18,055 nucleotides of DNA from an uncultured Granulicatella sp. (GCA_938017885.1 CALIJD010000112.1:1-18055), one strand, 5' to 3'. Counted from the stretch's first letter, positions 1-9,804 are shown. The notes: generated from the letters alone by a model not told the origin. Numbers and translations are program-made.

Positions 1-258
1 CCCGCTGACCACTTGCGCAGCTACACGAGCCGTATCATAGTTTGGAGTATCTAAAAAAGCTTCTTTTGAAATAATCATCATCAAACAAGAAGTTAACGCC
101 ACAATCATGTGCGTTTTCACACCCGCTTGTTTATTTCTAGAGGTACGCTCATAACCAATCGCTAATCCACATGCGCATGATATAAAAATAGCCAAAAAAT
201 GACGTAATTCCATCCATCCATTGAATGGTTGCAATATATTTATGGCATGTAAATCCAT
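1..258 (-). CDS. MgtC/SapB family membrane protein (N-terminal part, cut by window edge)
   Basis: The first 86 codons of a gene that runs off the left edge. The visible protein has a hydrophobic segment at about residues 24-40 ending in GLAIGYER, followed by the basic stretch RTSRNKQAGVKTH (about 42-54), a second hydrophobic segment, and the ending DTARVAAQVVSG. The GxxIGxER...AGxxTH...DxxRVAAQVVSG layout is typical of the MgtC/SapB family N-terminal membrane domain. These are inner-membrane proteins; some members affect magnesium adaptation, but the role of this one is unknown. The ATG at 258 follows a strong GAGGAGGAG ribosome site. The gene has its own promoter and lies downstream of the rqcP terminator, so it is a separate unit. 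In related genomes divIC often follows rqcP; here this gene does. Confidence 0.85.
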   Translation of the reverse strand, partial: MDLHAINILQPFNGWMELRHFLAIFISCACGLAIGYERTSRNKQAGVKTHMIVALTSCLMMIISKEAFLDTPNYDTARVAAQVVSG

Positions 259-297
259 GGTTTCTCCTCCTCTAATCGTTTTTAAAAAGTACTATTT

Positions 298-326
298 ATC
301 ATACCCCTTTCTGCAATGGAAGTCAA
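298..326 (-). promoter_or_regulatory. Sigma-A promoter of the MgtC-family gene
   Basis: On the minus strand TTGACT (326-321) and TATGAT (303-298) are separated by exactly 17 bases. The predicted start of transcription lies about 30 bases before the ATG at 258. It is the clearest two-box promoter in the window and lies just past the rqcP terminator. Confidence 0.75.
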
Positions 327-352
327 CAGAAAACGCATACATTTTATCTAAC

Positions 353-388
353 AAAAAACTAGCCTCCCTCAATGGAGAGAGACTAGCC
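353..388 (-). terminator. Intrinsic terminator after rqcP
   Basis: On the minus strand a 12-bp stem, CTAGTCTCTCTC with GAGGGAGGCTAG (two G-U pairs), closes a CATT loop and is followed by GTTTTTTG. It begins about 14 bases after the rqcP stop and ends the pth-mfd-flippase-rqcP transcript. Confidence 0.85.
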
Positions 389-399
389 TTTAATTCCAT

Positions 400-675
400 T
401 TAAGCATCCCTATTTTCTTCATTAATGAACTTTTCTTCTAAAATCGTAAACATTTCTTTAGCGTCTTCTTTTCTCGTTGAATCCATTAATGCTTCCACTT
501 GAACTAAGACATGTTTATTCCCGAATTGAATCGCGATCTTATCACCAACTTTTACGTCCGTTGAAGATTTCGCCACTTTATCATTAATAAACACACGTCC
601 TTTATCGGCTACTTCTTTGGCCACTGTACGGCGTTTAATTAATCGGGATACTTTTAAAAACTTATCGAGTCTCAT
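400..675 (-). CDS. rqcP: RqcP (YabO), S4-domain ribosome quality-control protein
   Basis: A 91-residue basic protein that is almost entirely an S4 RNA-binding domain: [21 protein letters not shown] at the start, then [24 protein letters not shown], followed by an acidic helical tail. Size and sequence match RqcP/YabO. With RqcH, this family adds C-terminal alanine tails to nascent chains on stalled 60S-like (50S) subunits, marking them for degradation. Two ATGs are adjacent (678 and 675). The AGAGGA ribosome site is only 2 bases from the first and 5 from the second, so I chose 675. The start lies inside the 3' end of the flippase gene, suggesting translational coupling. Identification rests on the S4 signature plus the pth-mfd-flippase context shared with Bacillus. 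Confidence 0.88.
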   Translation of the reverse strand: MRLDKFLKVSRLIKRRTVAKEVADKGRVFINDKVAKSSTDVKVGDKIAIQFGNKHVLVQVEALMDSTRKEDAKEMFTILEEKFINEENRDA

Positions 676-2281
676 CATTTTCCTCTTTTCTACTAAATTT
701 TCTAAGCAAGGTTTTTCCTTTAGGAATTAACACCCATTCGCGTTTTGTAAATAAATTCCATTTCATCGTTCCAGCTAAGAAGAGCGCTACCCCTATGAAG
801 GCATACAACAATGAAAATACGAAAGCCATCGTTCTAGAATCTTGAAGTGCTGAAAAGTGCCACGTACCGTAGGATAATATCGACACGATAAGGGTCATTC
901 CCAGTGCGATCTCAGCAAGAAGCTGGATGAAATTTCCTTCATGCAACACACTTATAAAAATGTCTTTTGCAAAAGCCATCATCACGCTCATCATGACACA
1001 TAATCCAAGCGCCGTCGCAAGGCTGGCACCAAGTGTTCCAAACATCGCTACGAATAAATAATTCGTACCAGCTTTCACTACGAGTCCTGCTACGAGTGCC
1101 AGAAGCGTCTTTGGATATTGATGCTGGCTTTGGAAAATGCCGTGCAGCGACATAATGACTGACGCAAAGAAAATACTTGTAACATAGACAAGCAGTACTG
1201 ACTGCCCCTTCGCATCTCCAAAGAGTGCGGTATTTAACCACGGCAAGATGGCAATCATCCCCATCGTAGCAACAAGTGAGAATGTCATCGTCATTCGAAG
1301 AAGAGACGCGGATAATCTCTTAAACTCTAAGTCGTGGCCTTTCTTGAAGGCACGCGATAACATCGGCATATAGCTCGACGAAAATCCTACTCCAACTACC
1401 ATTCCTAATTGAACAAGCGGTTGTCCACGGTCGTAAATTCCTTTAAGGTCTTTCGCCACTTCAGGAAGCATTCCTTGGTCTGTTAACACATTGTACACAG
1501 AGAATGAATCCACCAATTGAAACAATACTAAAATAGAACTAAGGAGACAGATGGTCCCCCCTTCAAAGGCAAAGCGTTTAAAGAGATGCCCAAAAGTTGG
1601 AACTTCCATTTCTACTGGTGAAATCGTCAAGCCATCAAGCGGTTCTTTTTTTTCTTTCACTACATAATACAGCATTACAAGAATCGCAAACACTGCCGCA
1701 ATCGTCGCACTCGACATCGCCCAAGTCCCCATCGTGTAATAGTCTGAAATGGTGCTACCAAACAGACTCGCCACAAAGAGAATCACCGCGACACGAACGA
1801 CCTGCTCCACCACTTGTGAGATGGCAGTTGGCATCATCCGAAAACTTCCTTGGAAATACCCTCTTGTGATGACCAAAAACGGCATCAATAGAAACATCCA
1901 GGAAACGCTTTGGACGACCGGCAAGAGTTCAACGTCACCCATCCAGTGCGCAATCATTCCAGCCCCCAAATGGAGGAAGGAAAAAATCCCCACTCCAATG
2001 AGGCTAGAAATCACGAATAGCTGCTTCAATAATTTCTTTAAATGTGTCGACTCCAAGTATTCCGCAACCACATTTGAAACGAATACTGGGAATCCCGTTA
2101 ATGCAAAGGTCATGCCGATTCCATAGATTGGATACACTTGCTGGTATACATAAAAACCAGTGTTTCCCACCATGTTTTGGAAAGGAACTCGGTACACCGC
2201 GCTTAAAATTTTAGCGATAAACGCGGCAATCGAGAGCGCAATCGCCCCTTGCATCATCCCTTTACTATTTATCTTCTTCAT
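662..2281 (-). CDS. Polysaccharide/lipid-linked precursor flippase, SpoVB/YabM (MOP superfamily)
   Basis: A polytopic membrane protein of 539 residues with about 14 hydrophobic segments and a short basic tail. The N-terminus ([33 protein letters not shown], broken here as residues about 8-41) is typical of the SpoVB/YabM branch of the MOP exporter superfamily, which includes the MurJ lipid II flippases. Members move lipid-linked sugar precursors across the membrane; the substrate cannot be read from sequence. Position between mfd and rqcP matches Bacillus yabM. An upstream in-frame ATG exists at 2293, but GAGGA at 2291-2287 sits 5 bases before the ATG at 2281, so I use 2281. The gene starts inside the last codons of mfd (17-base overlap) and ends inside rqcP, so all three are probably translated together. 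Confidence 0.85.
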   Translation of the reverse strand: MKKINSKGMMQGAIALSIAAFIAKILSAVYRVPFQNMVGNTGFYVYQQVYPIYGIGMTFALTGFPVFVSNVVAEYLESTHLKKLLKQLFVISSLIGVGIFSFLHLGAGMIAHWMGDVELLPVVQSVSWMFLLMPFLVITRGYFQGSFRMMPTAISQVVEQVVRVAVILFVASLFGSTISDYYTMGTWAMSSATIAAVFAILVMLYYVVKEKKEPLDGLTISPVEMEVPTFGHLFKRFAFEGGTICLLSSILVLFQLVDSFSVYNVLTDQGMLPEVAKDLKGIYDRGQPLVQLGMVVGVGFSSSYMPMLSRAFKKGHDLEFKRLSASLLRMTMTFSLVATMGMIAILPWLNTALFGDAKGQSVLLVYVTSIFFASVIMSLHGIFQSQHQYPKTLLALVAGLVVKAGTNYLFVAMFGTLGASLATALGLCVMMSVMMAFAKDIFISVLHEGNFIQLLAEIALGMTLIVSILSYGTWHFSALQDSRTMAFVFSLLYAFIGVALFLAGTMKWNLFTKREWVLIPKGKTLLRKFSRKEENDETR

Positions 2282-5200
2282 GTTTTTCCTCATCGCGGGC
2301 TAGAATTTCCCCACATGTTTTTACAAACAGTTTAACTTGCTCAAGCCATAAGTCAACAGGCTTTTGCGTGATATTTAATAAAATCTGAAGACTTTCGCCC
2401 TTGTTGGCCACTTGTGCTGGTAATTTCACTGGACCAAGCGCCTCAAAGACAGGCACTCCTTGCAAACGAGTCGCAGTTGGCTGGGCAATCGTAATCGTCA
2501 CCGAATTGTCTTTACGCTTAATCGAAACAGCGTTAATTTCATTCGCGTAATGTTTAATCAATCCAACTTCCGCTAATGCACTAACTTCATCTGGGAAGTC
2601 CCCGAAGCGGTCGATAAAATCATCGAGCAATTCTTCATAAGCTTCCACGCTATCAATCGAACGAATCCGTTTGTACATCTCGATTTTTTGGCGTTCATCT
2701 TGAATATAACTTGCAGGAATATACGCATCAATCTGCAAGTCGATTTCGACGGTTTCTTCGTCCGACTTCACTTCTTTTCCTTGTTTCTTCAACACGGCTT
2801 CACTTAATAATTGAGAATATAAATCAAATCCGACCGAATCGATAAATCCATGCTGTTGTTTTCCAAGTAAATTCCCTGCCCCACGAATCGATAAGTCACG
2901 CATGGCAATCTTGAATCCAGAGCCGAGTTCTGTAAAGTCGCGCATCGCTTGGAGTCGCTTCTCGCTGACTTCGGTTAAGACTTTATCTGGTTGATACATA
3001 AGGTATGCATAAGCAATACGGTTTGTACGACCAACACGTCCCCGCAATTGATACAATTGCGAAAGCCCCATATAGTCGGCATTTTCAATAAAGAGCGTAT
3101 TTACGTTTGGAATATCGACTCCGGTTTCGATAATCGTCGTTGTTACTAAGACATCGTATTCCCCTTCGATAAATTGGAAGAGAATATTTTCAAGTGTGGT
3201 CTCACTCATCTGACCATGAATTACACCGACACGACAACCTGGAACCAAAACTCTCAGTTCATCGGCCTTCTTCTCGATCGTCTCAACTCGATTATATAAA
3301 TAGAAGACTTGTCCGCCACGAGCCATCTCGCGTTCGATTCCGTCTCGAATCGTCATTGGGTTTTGTTCCATCACAAAGGTTTGGACCGGATATCGGTTTG
3401 CTGGTGGCGTTTCGATGACGGATAAATCACGCACTCCAAGCATTGACATATGGAGTGTGCGTGGAATTGGCGTTGCAGTGAGCGTCAATACGTCCACTTG
3501 CGATTTCAATTGTTTCAAACGCTCCTTATGCTTCACACCAAAACGTTGTTCTTCATCGACAATGAGGAGTCCTAAATCTAAAAATTGCACGTCTTTTGAA
3601 AGAAGACGATGTGTCCCAATCACGATATCCACTGATCCTTTTCGAAGCTTTTCAATCGTTTCTTCTTGTTCTTTCTTACTTCGGAAGCGACTCAGTAAAC
3701 CAATCTTAAACGGATAGTCAGAAAATCGTTGAACAAAATTCTCGTAATGTTGCTCGGCCAGAATCGTTGTCGGAACAAGAACAGCTGCTTGCTTCCCATC
3801 CATTACGGCTTTGAAGACCGCACGCATGGCTACTTCTGTCTTCCCGTATCCAACGTCGCCTACAAGCAGACGATCCATCGGTTTGTCCTTTTGCATGTCT
3901 TCCTTAATTTCCGCCACACTTCGCAGTTGGTCTTGAGTCTCCGTGTAAGGAAAGGCTTGCTCGAATTCTTGTTGTTCCACCGTATCGCGGCTAAACGCAT
4001 ATCCTTTTTCGGCGTCGCGTTTAGCGTATAATTCGATGAGTTCATCGGCGATATCTTCAATCTTCGCAGCCACTTTTCGTTTTGTCTTCGCCCATTCCGT
4101 ACCACCTAATTTATTGAGTTTTGGTACTTTGGCATCAGACGACACGTATTTTTGAACGAGCTTAATTTGAGAGACTGGAACGAATAAATTCCCGCCATCT
4201 TGGTAATGAATCGACATGTAGTCTTGATGAATTCCGCCGATTTCTAGCGTCTCCATCCCTTGATACACACCGACCCCGTGATTCACGTGAACCACATAGT
4301 CTCCAACAGCTAATTCAGTATAGCTCTTCAAACGTTCCGCATTAGAGATCTTTTGATTTCTCGGTGCGCGTTTTGTGAGTTTATTAAATAATTCGCGTTC
4401 CGTTAAAATAGCAAATTTGTCTTCTGGCAGTTCAAATCCATTGTGCATCTTGCCGACCATGATTTGAAGTTGCCCTTCTAGTACAGTCCCGTTTGAAATC
4501 ACACTTTTGATATCAAAATCGGCAAAGGTTTGTTCTACTTTTTGTGCACGTTTGGTATCATCGACTAAAACGATGACTGTTGCGCCTTGTTTCTTCCAGC
4601 GGTCCGCTTCGACTTTCACCATCGGCATTTGCGAGAAGAACTGTGTCATCGTGCGAGTCGTAATCGGATGAATCGCATCGAGAGATAGTCGTCCGAGTCC
4701 TTTTTGGAAAATAGCTAAATACGTTCTCTTAAGAGGACTCTCCTTTAATACTTTTCGTCCATCTTGAACGAGCGACAAACCGGACGCAATCGCACCTGTT
4801 TCGATATGGTGCGTCTTCCAATAGCCAGCCTCTTCTTCTAACGATTTACTCTTTTCGATAAAACGAGCGTAATCATCAATAATGAGGTACGCATCTTTAG
4901 AAACATAATCTAATAAACTAGTCTTCTCAGGATAAATACATTCCAAGAAATACGATAAGTTTGAAGGAATCTCTCCATTTTCTAATTGTGCATCGATAGC
5001 TTGTTGAATACTCGACACTTGGTCTCTGCGCTCTGGACTTTGGGAAGACTTCACGTCCTTTTCATAGAGCGCGTGAATTTTCGTTTGCGCCTTCCAAATG
5101 GCTTCCTTTTGCAGAGGTAAGTCTGTGGCAGGTAGGATGCGCACTTCTTCAATCACATCCATCGAACGTTGTGTCTCCGCATTAAATGCGCGAATTGAAT

Positions 5201-5804
5201 CCACTTCTGTATCAAAGAAATCAAGACGAAGTGGATATTCTTGGTCGAGCGGATAAATATCGACGATACTTCCACGAAGCGCAAATTCACCAGGAGTCGC
5301 CACCATATTTTCACGACGATATCCTAATTCCACTAACTGCTCCACAAAGGCATCCATCGATTCGATTTCAGACCCCATCGCAAGTTCAATCGAACTCTTC
5401 TTCCATACCGCTGCTGGAACTAAGAGTTTTTGAATTCCTGATAATGGCACAATGACGATTCCCTTTTGTCCGCGGCTTAGAAAATCAAGCGTGCGAATGC
5501 GTTGGCTCACCACATCTGGTGACACCACTGAAAAATCCGCGGCAAGCGACTCTTCTACCGGGAAGAGATGAACAATATCCTCATCATACCACTCTGATAA
5601 TTCCTCATAAGTCTGCGTTGCTTGTAAGAGCGTTGGCGTCACAATCACTAATTGCTTATCTAATTTCTCAAATGCGCACGACTCGGCCAAGTGCTTCACC
5701 GATCCACTAAGCCCTAGCACCAGTTGACTCTCGTAGAGACTGAGAGTATCAAACCACTCTTTAAATCCTTTCAGTTTACTGATTGTTTGGTGCAATAATT
5801 GCAT
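2265..5804 (-). CDS. mfd: Mfd, transcription-repair coupling factor
   Basis: A full-length 1179-residue Mfd. This ATP-driven translocase removes RNA polymerase stalled at DNA damage and recruits UvrA. Visible domains in order: UvrB-like N-terminal region (about 1-350); CarD-like RNA polymerase-interaction domain starting VGDYVVHVNHGVGVYQG (about 500-550); SF2 translocase with Walker A GDVGYGKT (649-656), DEEQ box (750-753), TATPIPRT (776-783) and motif VI QLRGRVGR (919-926); TRG-like segment (about 940-1000) containing IRGAGNLLG; and a C-terminal domain with the usual IPASYI(QD)ER. No truncation or broken motif. Start ATG follows an AAGGAG site 6 bases upstream. It lies 69 bases after pth, but a hairpin with a U-tract stands between them, and I see no good promoter in the 27 bases left, so expression may depend on read-through or a promoter inside pth. 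Confidence 0.98.
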   Translation of the reverse strand: MQLLHQTISKLKGFKEWFDTLSLYESQLVLGLSGSVKHLAESCAFEKLDKQLVIVTPTLLQATQTYEELSEWYDEDIVHLFPVEESLAADFSVVSPDVVSQRIRTLDFLSRGQKGIVIVPLSGIQKLLVPAAVWKKSSIELAMGSEIESMDAFVEQLVELGYRRENMVATPGEFALRGSIVDIYPLDQEYPLRLDFFDTEVDSIRAFNAETQRSMDVIEEVRILPATDLPLQKEAIWKAQTKIHALYEKDVKSSQSPERRDQVSSIQQAIDAQLENGEIPSNLSYFLECIYPEKTSLLDYVSKDAYLIIDDYARFIEKSKSLEEEAGYWKTHHIETGAIASGLSLVQDGRKVLKESPLKRTYLAIFQKGLGRLSLDAIHPITTRTMTQFFSQMPMVKVEADRWKKQGATVIVLVDDTKRAQKVEQTFADFDIKSVISNGTVLEGQLQIMVGKMHNGFELPEDKFAILTERELFNKLTKRAPRNQKISNAERLKSYTELAVGDYVVHVNHGVGVYQGMETLEIGGIHQDYMSIHYQDGGNLFVPVSQIKLVQKYVSSDAKVPKLNKLGGTEWAKTKRKVAAKIEDIADELIELYAKRDAEKGYAFSRDTVEQQEFEQAFPYTETQDQLRSVAEIKEDMQKDKPMDRLLVGDVGYGKTEVAMRAVFKAVMDGKQAAVLVPTTILAEQHYENFVQRFSDYPFKIGLLSRFRSKKEQEETIEKLRKGSVDIVIGTHRLLSKDVQFLDLGLLIVDEEQRFGVKHKERLKQLKSQVDVLTLTATPIPRTLHMSMLGVRDLSVIETPPANRYPVQTFVMEQNPMTIRDGIEREMARGGQVFYLYNRVETIEKKADELRVLVPGCRVGVIHGQMSETTLENILFQFIEGEYDVLVTTTIIETGVDIPNVNTLFIENADYMGLSQLYQLRGRVGRTNRIAYAYLMYQPDKVLTEVSEKRLQAMRDFTELGSGFKIAMRDLSIRGAGNLLGKQQHGFIDSVGFDLYSQLLSEAVLKKQGKEVKSDEETVEIDLQIDAYIPASYIQDERQKIEMYKRIRSIDSVEAYEELLDDFIDRFGDFPDEVSALAEVGLIKHYANEINAVSIKRKDNSVTITIAQPTATRLQGVPVFEALGPVKLPAQVANKGESLQILLNITQKPVDLWLEQVKLFVKTCGEILARDEEKHEEDK

Positions 5805-5827
5805 AGCTTTCTCCTTTTTCTAACGAC

Positions 5828-5861
5828 AAAAAGAGACCGCGAAAAACTTCGCAGCATCTCT
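5828..5861 (-). terminator. Hairpin with U-tract between pth and mfd
   Basis: On the minus strand AGAGA, a two-base bulge, then CTGCGAA pair with TTCGCGG and TCTCT (one U-G pair), followed by TTTTTG. It looks like an intrinsic terminator of moderate strength. It ends about 24 bases before the mfd start codon, so it would act as a partial block between pth and mfd. Confidence 0.65.
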
Positions 5862-5873
5862 TCTTCTATTTTT

Positions 5874-6434
5874 TTAATTAAATTGATTCATTGTTTTAAC
5901 AAAATCATCCGTATCAATCCACGAACGAATCGCATCGACACTCTTTTGCACCGCAAAAATAATGTCCTCTTCTTCCTCTTTTTCAAAACGGTTGAGCACA
6001 TGTCCTACAACAGTACGTCCCTCTTTAGGACGGCCAACCCCAACCTTAATTCTGTTAAACTCACTTGTCCCAAGACACGAAATAATACTCTTTATCCCAT
6101 TATGGCCACCAGCGCTACCTTTTTGACGAAGACGAATCTTTCCAACCGGCAGATCCATATCATCATAAACGACTAAAAGATCTTCAATCCCTATTTTAAA
6201 ATAATTCATCAATGGTCGAATCGCTTCCCCTGATAAATTCATAAACGTCAAGGGCTTCATGAAGATAACTTTTTCTCCGCCCATTTGCACCTGCGCAAAC
6301 ACTGCATCGAAAAGTGCTTTATCAAAATCAAACTTTTCTTGATAGGCCACTTCGTCCATTGTCATGAATCCGACATTATGTCTGGTCCCTTTATACTTTG
6401 CTCCAGGATTCCCTAGACCAACGACTAATTTCAT
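5874..6434 (-). CDS. pth: Pth, peptidyl-tRNA hydrolase
   Basis: A 186-residue cytoplasmic enzyme that cleaves the ester bond of peptidyl-tRNA released from stalled ribosomes, recycling the tRNA. All family active-site residues are seen: Asn9 in GLGNPG, the catalytic His19 in TRHNVGF, Asn66 in FMNLSG, Asp91 in YDDMDL, and His111/Asn112 in GGHNGI. The reading frame is open for 17 more codons upstream, but the family starts with MKLVVGLGNPG, and the AGGTGG site sits just before the ATG at 6434. It is the first gene of the run that continues to mfd. A pth-mfd neighbourhood is general in Firmicutes, and ldh beside pth is known in lactobacilli; here ldh is divergent. Confidence 0.97.
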   Translation of the reverse strand: MKLVVGLGNPGAKYKGTRHNVGFMTMDEVAYQEKFDFDKALFDAVFAQVQMGGEKVIFMKPLTFMNLSGEAIRPLMNYFKIGIEDLLVVYDDMDLPVGKIRLRQKGSAGGHNGIKSIISCLGTSEFNRIKVGVGRPKEGRTVVGHVLNRFEKEEEEDIIFAVQKSVDAIRSWIDTDDFVKTMNQFN

Positions 6435-6467
6435 ACTTCCACCTATTCTTTTTTCTTCTATTTTGCT

Positions 6468-6476
6468 ATTATACCA
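6468..6476 (-). promoter_or_regulatory. Extended -10 promoter of pth
   Basis: On the minus strand TATGGTATAAT contains a consensus -10 TATAAT (6473-6468) with a TGG extension (6476-6474). No good -35 box lies 16-18 bases upstream. The -10 is about 34 bases before the pth start codon. Confidence 0.65.
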
Positions 6477-6550
6477 TACCCCCACAACTTCCCGTTATTA
6501 ATTCACTTTTTCACGAAATTGTGTTTTTTATGTATTATTTGTCATAATAA

Positions 6551-7609
<1,059 letters not shown>

Positions 7610-7610
7610 T

Positions 7611-7651
7611 AAAAAAGAAAACTGAGTCGATCAATCGACTCAGTGTTTTTT
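7611..7651. terminator. Bidirectional terminator between ldh and the DUF554 gene
   Basis: ACTGAGTCGA (7621-7630) and TCGACTCAGT (7635-7644) form a perfect 10-bp stem with a TCAA loop, followed by GTTTTTT on the plus strand and, read the other way, by TTTCTTTTTT. It serves ldh on one side and the end of the rapZ-DUF554 run on the other. Confidence 0.92.
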
Positions 7652-7652
7652 A

Positions 7653-8342
7653 TTAAAACATCGTTAAAATGGGCACAATTATAATAGGCATGAAAATAGC
7701 GGGTAAGAAATTAAGGACTTTTATCTTTGTAATCCCTAGAAGATTCATCGCCAAGCCCACTAAAAGTAAGGACCCCACTGCTGACATAGAAACTGTGACT
7801 GTCTCACTTAAATAAGGAGATACAAATTGCGATAATCCTACTAGGATTAACTCATAGGCAATCACAGCTACCGATGATAGTCCAACGCCAATCCCTTCTG
7901 TTGCAGCAAGAAATATCGAAGTAATGCCATCTAAAATGGATTTTGTTTGAAGTAAAGTCGGCTCTCCAGTCAATCCTAGTTGAATCGACCCCATTGTAGC
8001 CAAGGCTCCTACACAGAAAATCATTACAGCAGCAACAAATCCTTCTCCTAAATTGGCATTTGTCTCTTTTCCTTTTGAAGTCTTCTCTTGAAGCCAATCC
8101 GCAAATTTACGAACGCGCTCCTCCATTTGAATGCCTTCACCTACGAGCGCTCCACAAACGAGCGATAAAATCATAATCATACTACTAGGAATTTGAATGG
8201 CTCCTTTAATCCCTACTAAAAACACACAAAGAGCTAAACCTTGCATAATATGTTGGGAAAAACGATCTGCGATAATATTTCTTAGAAATACTCCCACAAT
8301 CGCCCCTACTGCAATGGCTACTCCATTTATTAAAATAATCAC
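7653..8342 (-). CDS. DUF554 family integral membrane protein
   Basis: A 229-residue hydrophobic protein with about seven membrane segments. The opening IILINGVAIAVGAIVGVFLR and the repeated glycine-rich helices (GLALCVFLVGIKGAIQ; FVAAVMIFCVGALATMGSI) are typical of the DUF554 family (Bacillus YdfK-like). Members are predicted membrane proteins, possibly transporters; no function is established that I can cite for this one. The start is a GTG at 8342; AAGGAG sits 7 bases before it. That site lies wholly inside the 3' arm of a 13-bp hairpin, so translation may be controlled. The gene is the last of the rapZ-yvcK-whiA-ssb run, 54 bases after ssb, with no clear promoter of its own. Confidence 0.85.
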   Translation of the reverse strand: MIILINGVAIAVGAIVGVFLRNIIADRFSQHIMQGLALCVFLVGIKGAIQIPSSMIMILSLVCGALVGEGIQMEERVRKFADWLQEKTSKGKETNANLGEGFVAAVMIFCVGALATMGSIQLGLTGEPTLLQTKSILDGITSIFLAATEGIGVGLSSVAVIAYELILVGLSQFVSPYLSETVTVSMSAVGSLLLVGLAMNLLGITKIKVLNFLPAIFMPIIIVPILTMF

Positions 8343-8343
8343 T

Positions 8344-8387
8344 GAAAAACTCCTTCATTCTAAATCTATGACGCGAAGGAATTTTTC
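8344..8387 (-). promoter_or_regulatory. mRNA hairpin hiding the DUF554 ribosome-binding site
   Basis: On the minus strand GAAAAATTCCTTC (8387-8375) pairs along 13 positions with GAAGGAGTTTTTC (8356-8344) around an 18-base loop. The single imperfect position is U-G in minus-strand RNA but C-A in plus-strand RNA, so the helix is continuous only in the sense transcript. The AAGGAG site (8355-8350) is fully within the stem and the GTG start follows at once. There is no U-tract after it, so a terminator is less likely. Confidence 0.6.
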
Positions 8388-8396
8388 TCCTTAACG

Positions 8397-8774
8397 CTAT
8401 TCCACAAAAAGACTTTGTGGATCTTCAAACGGAGATTCTATCTCCTCTGTTTCGTGCTTTCTTTCTAAAAAATAAACTTGTTCAATAACAACTTCGGTAA
8501 CGTAGACTTCTTGATGATTCTTGTTCGTATAACGACGCGTATTCAGTCTTCCTTCTACTCCAATCCGGTCTCCTTTTTTGACAAACTTGCCGATCCGTTC
8601 TGCAATTTTACCCCAAGCGACCACTTGAATGAAGTGTGAATGATAAGAATCATCATTGTTTCGATATACATTTTGCACAGCAATTGTATTATTAAACACA
8701 CTTTTTCCTGAAGGTTGAAGCTGTTGTACTTCCACCTCTTTGACAACACGACCAATTAAAGATACTAAGTTCAT
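8397..8774 (-). CDS. ssb: Single-stranded DNA-binding protein paralogue (short SSB)
   Basis: A 125-residue protein consisting of one OB fold: MNLVSLIGRVVKEVEV, then NNTIAVQNVYRN, HSHFIQVVAWGKIAERIGKFVKKGDRIGVEGRL and the closing strand YVTEVVIEQVYFLE. The conserved FIQVVAWGK strand and GDRIGVEGRL are standard SSB. It coats single-stranded DNA in replication, repair or uptake. Unlike housekeeping SSB it has almost no disordered tail and ends PFEDPQSLFVE rather than in the acidic DDDIPF-type tip that recruits partner proteins. Length and lack of tip resemble SsbB-type paralogues, some of which serve competence; I see no ComX-type box upstream. It follows whiA by 48 bases. Its AGGAGG site is 8 bases before ATG and is partly covered by a small CTATAG-A5-CTATAG hairpin. 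Confidence 0.9.
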   Translation of the reverse strand: MNLVSLIGRVVKEVEVQQLQPSGKSVFNNTIAVQNVYRNNDDSYHSHFIQVVAWGKIAERIGKFVKKGDRIGVEGRLNTRRYTNKNHQEVYVTEVVIEQVYFLERKHETEEIESPFEDPQSLFVE

Positions 8775-8822
8775 GGAACCTACCTCCTATAGTTTTTCTA
8801 TAGTAAGCTACGTTCCCTCCTT

Positions 8823-9770
8823 TTAATTGGATTTTTCTTCTTTTAGGTTTTGAGCAAATTCTGAGATTTTTCGAAGTCTATGATTCACTCCCGATTTTGA
8901 GATTGGACCAGAAGGAAGCATCTCCCCTAATTCTTTCAAACTAATTTCTGGATTTTCTAATCGGATTTTTGCGATTTCAGATAATTTATCCGGCAAGGAA
9001 TCTAATCCTACCGTATCTTCGATATATTGAATCTCTTCAATTTGACGGGTTGCGGCATTCACCACTTTATTAATATTTGCATTTTCGCAATTCACAAGGC
9101 GGTTAGCCGTATTTCTCATATCTCGAATAATACGAATATCTTCAAAATGAAGCATGGCATTCGATGCGTGAATCACCGCTAAAAAGTCCGCAATTTTCTC
9201 TGCTTCTTTTAAATAAGTGATATATCCTTTTCGACGCTCAATCGTTCTAGCATTCAATCCAAAAGCATTCATCATCTGGCAAATATCATCATTGTGTTCT
9301 TCATAAATAGAGTAGATTTCTAGATGATAACGGCTCGTCTTTGGATCATTAATAGAGCCTCCTGCTAGAAAAGCGCCTCGCAGATACGCGCGCATTTTTT
9401 CTTCATCGTCTCTAATATTTTCTGGAACGCGCATATTGAATAATCCGCTTGATTTGATATTCAAATCTTCTAAAATTTCTTCCGTTCCATGTTTCAGACG
9501 TACAATATAAACATTGTTTTTCTTTAGCTTCATTTTGCGTCGAACCAAGAGTTCACTCTCAACTTGATAATATTTTTTCAATAAAATATAAATACGTCTA
9601 GCAATGGCTGCATTTTCCGTTTGAATATTTAAGATTAATTGGCGGTTCAAAATCCCAACCGCACCATTCATACGAATAAGCGCCGCTAATTCGTATTTGG
9701 AATAATCATATTGCACTTCTAGCTGTGTTAACTCTTGTTTTGTTTCTGCAGCAAAAGATAATAAGGACAC
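8823..9770 (-). CDS. whiA: WhiA, DNA-binding division regulator
   Basis: A 315-residue protein with the two-part WhiA layout. The N-terminal half is a degenerate LAGLIDADG homing-endonuclease fold (second signature [15 protein letters not shown] at about 129-143). The C-terminal part is a helix-turn-helix: [27 protein letters not shown], about residues 276-302. WhiA is a sporulation regulator in Streptomyces; in Firmicutes it affects cell division and chromosome segregation without a clear regulon. The frame is open to 9821, but the family begins with a short (M)SFAxETKxEL motif, here [13 protein letters not shown], and an AAGGAGG site lies 9 bases before the GTG at 9770. With that start the length matches Bacillus WhiA (about 316). 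It is preceded by a 10-bp hairpin after yvcK. Confidence 0.95.
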   Translation of the reverse strand: MSLLSFAAETKQELTQLEVQYDYSKYELAALIRMNGAVGILNRQLILNIQTENAAIARRIYILLKKYYQVESELLVRRKMKLKKNNVYIVRLKHGTEEILEDLNIKSSGLFNMRVPENIRDDEEKMRAYLRGAFLAGGSINDPKTSRYHLEIYSIYEEHNDDICQMMNAFGLNARTIERRKGYITYLKEAEKIADFLAVIHASNAMLHFEDIRIIRDMRNTANRLVNCENANINKVVNAATRQIEEIQYIEDTVGLDSLPDKLSEIAKIRLENPEISLKELGEMLPSGPISKSGVNHRLRKISEFAQNLKEEKSN

Positions 9771-9804
9771 TCGTTTGTTCCTCCTTTCTCTTTTTGTCAT
9801 AATG

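Noticed and set aside
221..403. Small plus-strand frame of 60 codons
   Set aside because: It crosses the MgtC promoter and the rqcP terminator hairpin and has no ribosome-binding site.
5799..6176. Plus-strand open frame of 125 codons opposite pth
   Set aside because: It lies entirely over pth and its flank, has no ribosome site or recognisable protein, and pth shows all catalytic residues. The other long plus-strand frames over mfd, the flippase, yvcK, rapZ, the lipoproteins and the nucleotidase are rejected likewise.
8344..8387. Hairpin after ssb as an intrinsic terminator
   Set aside because: No U-tract follows the stem on the minus strand; it ends directly at the DUF554 start codon.
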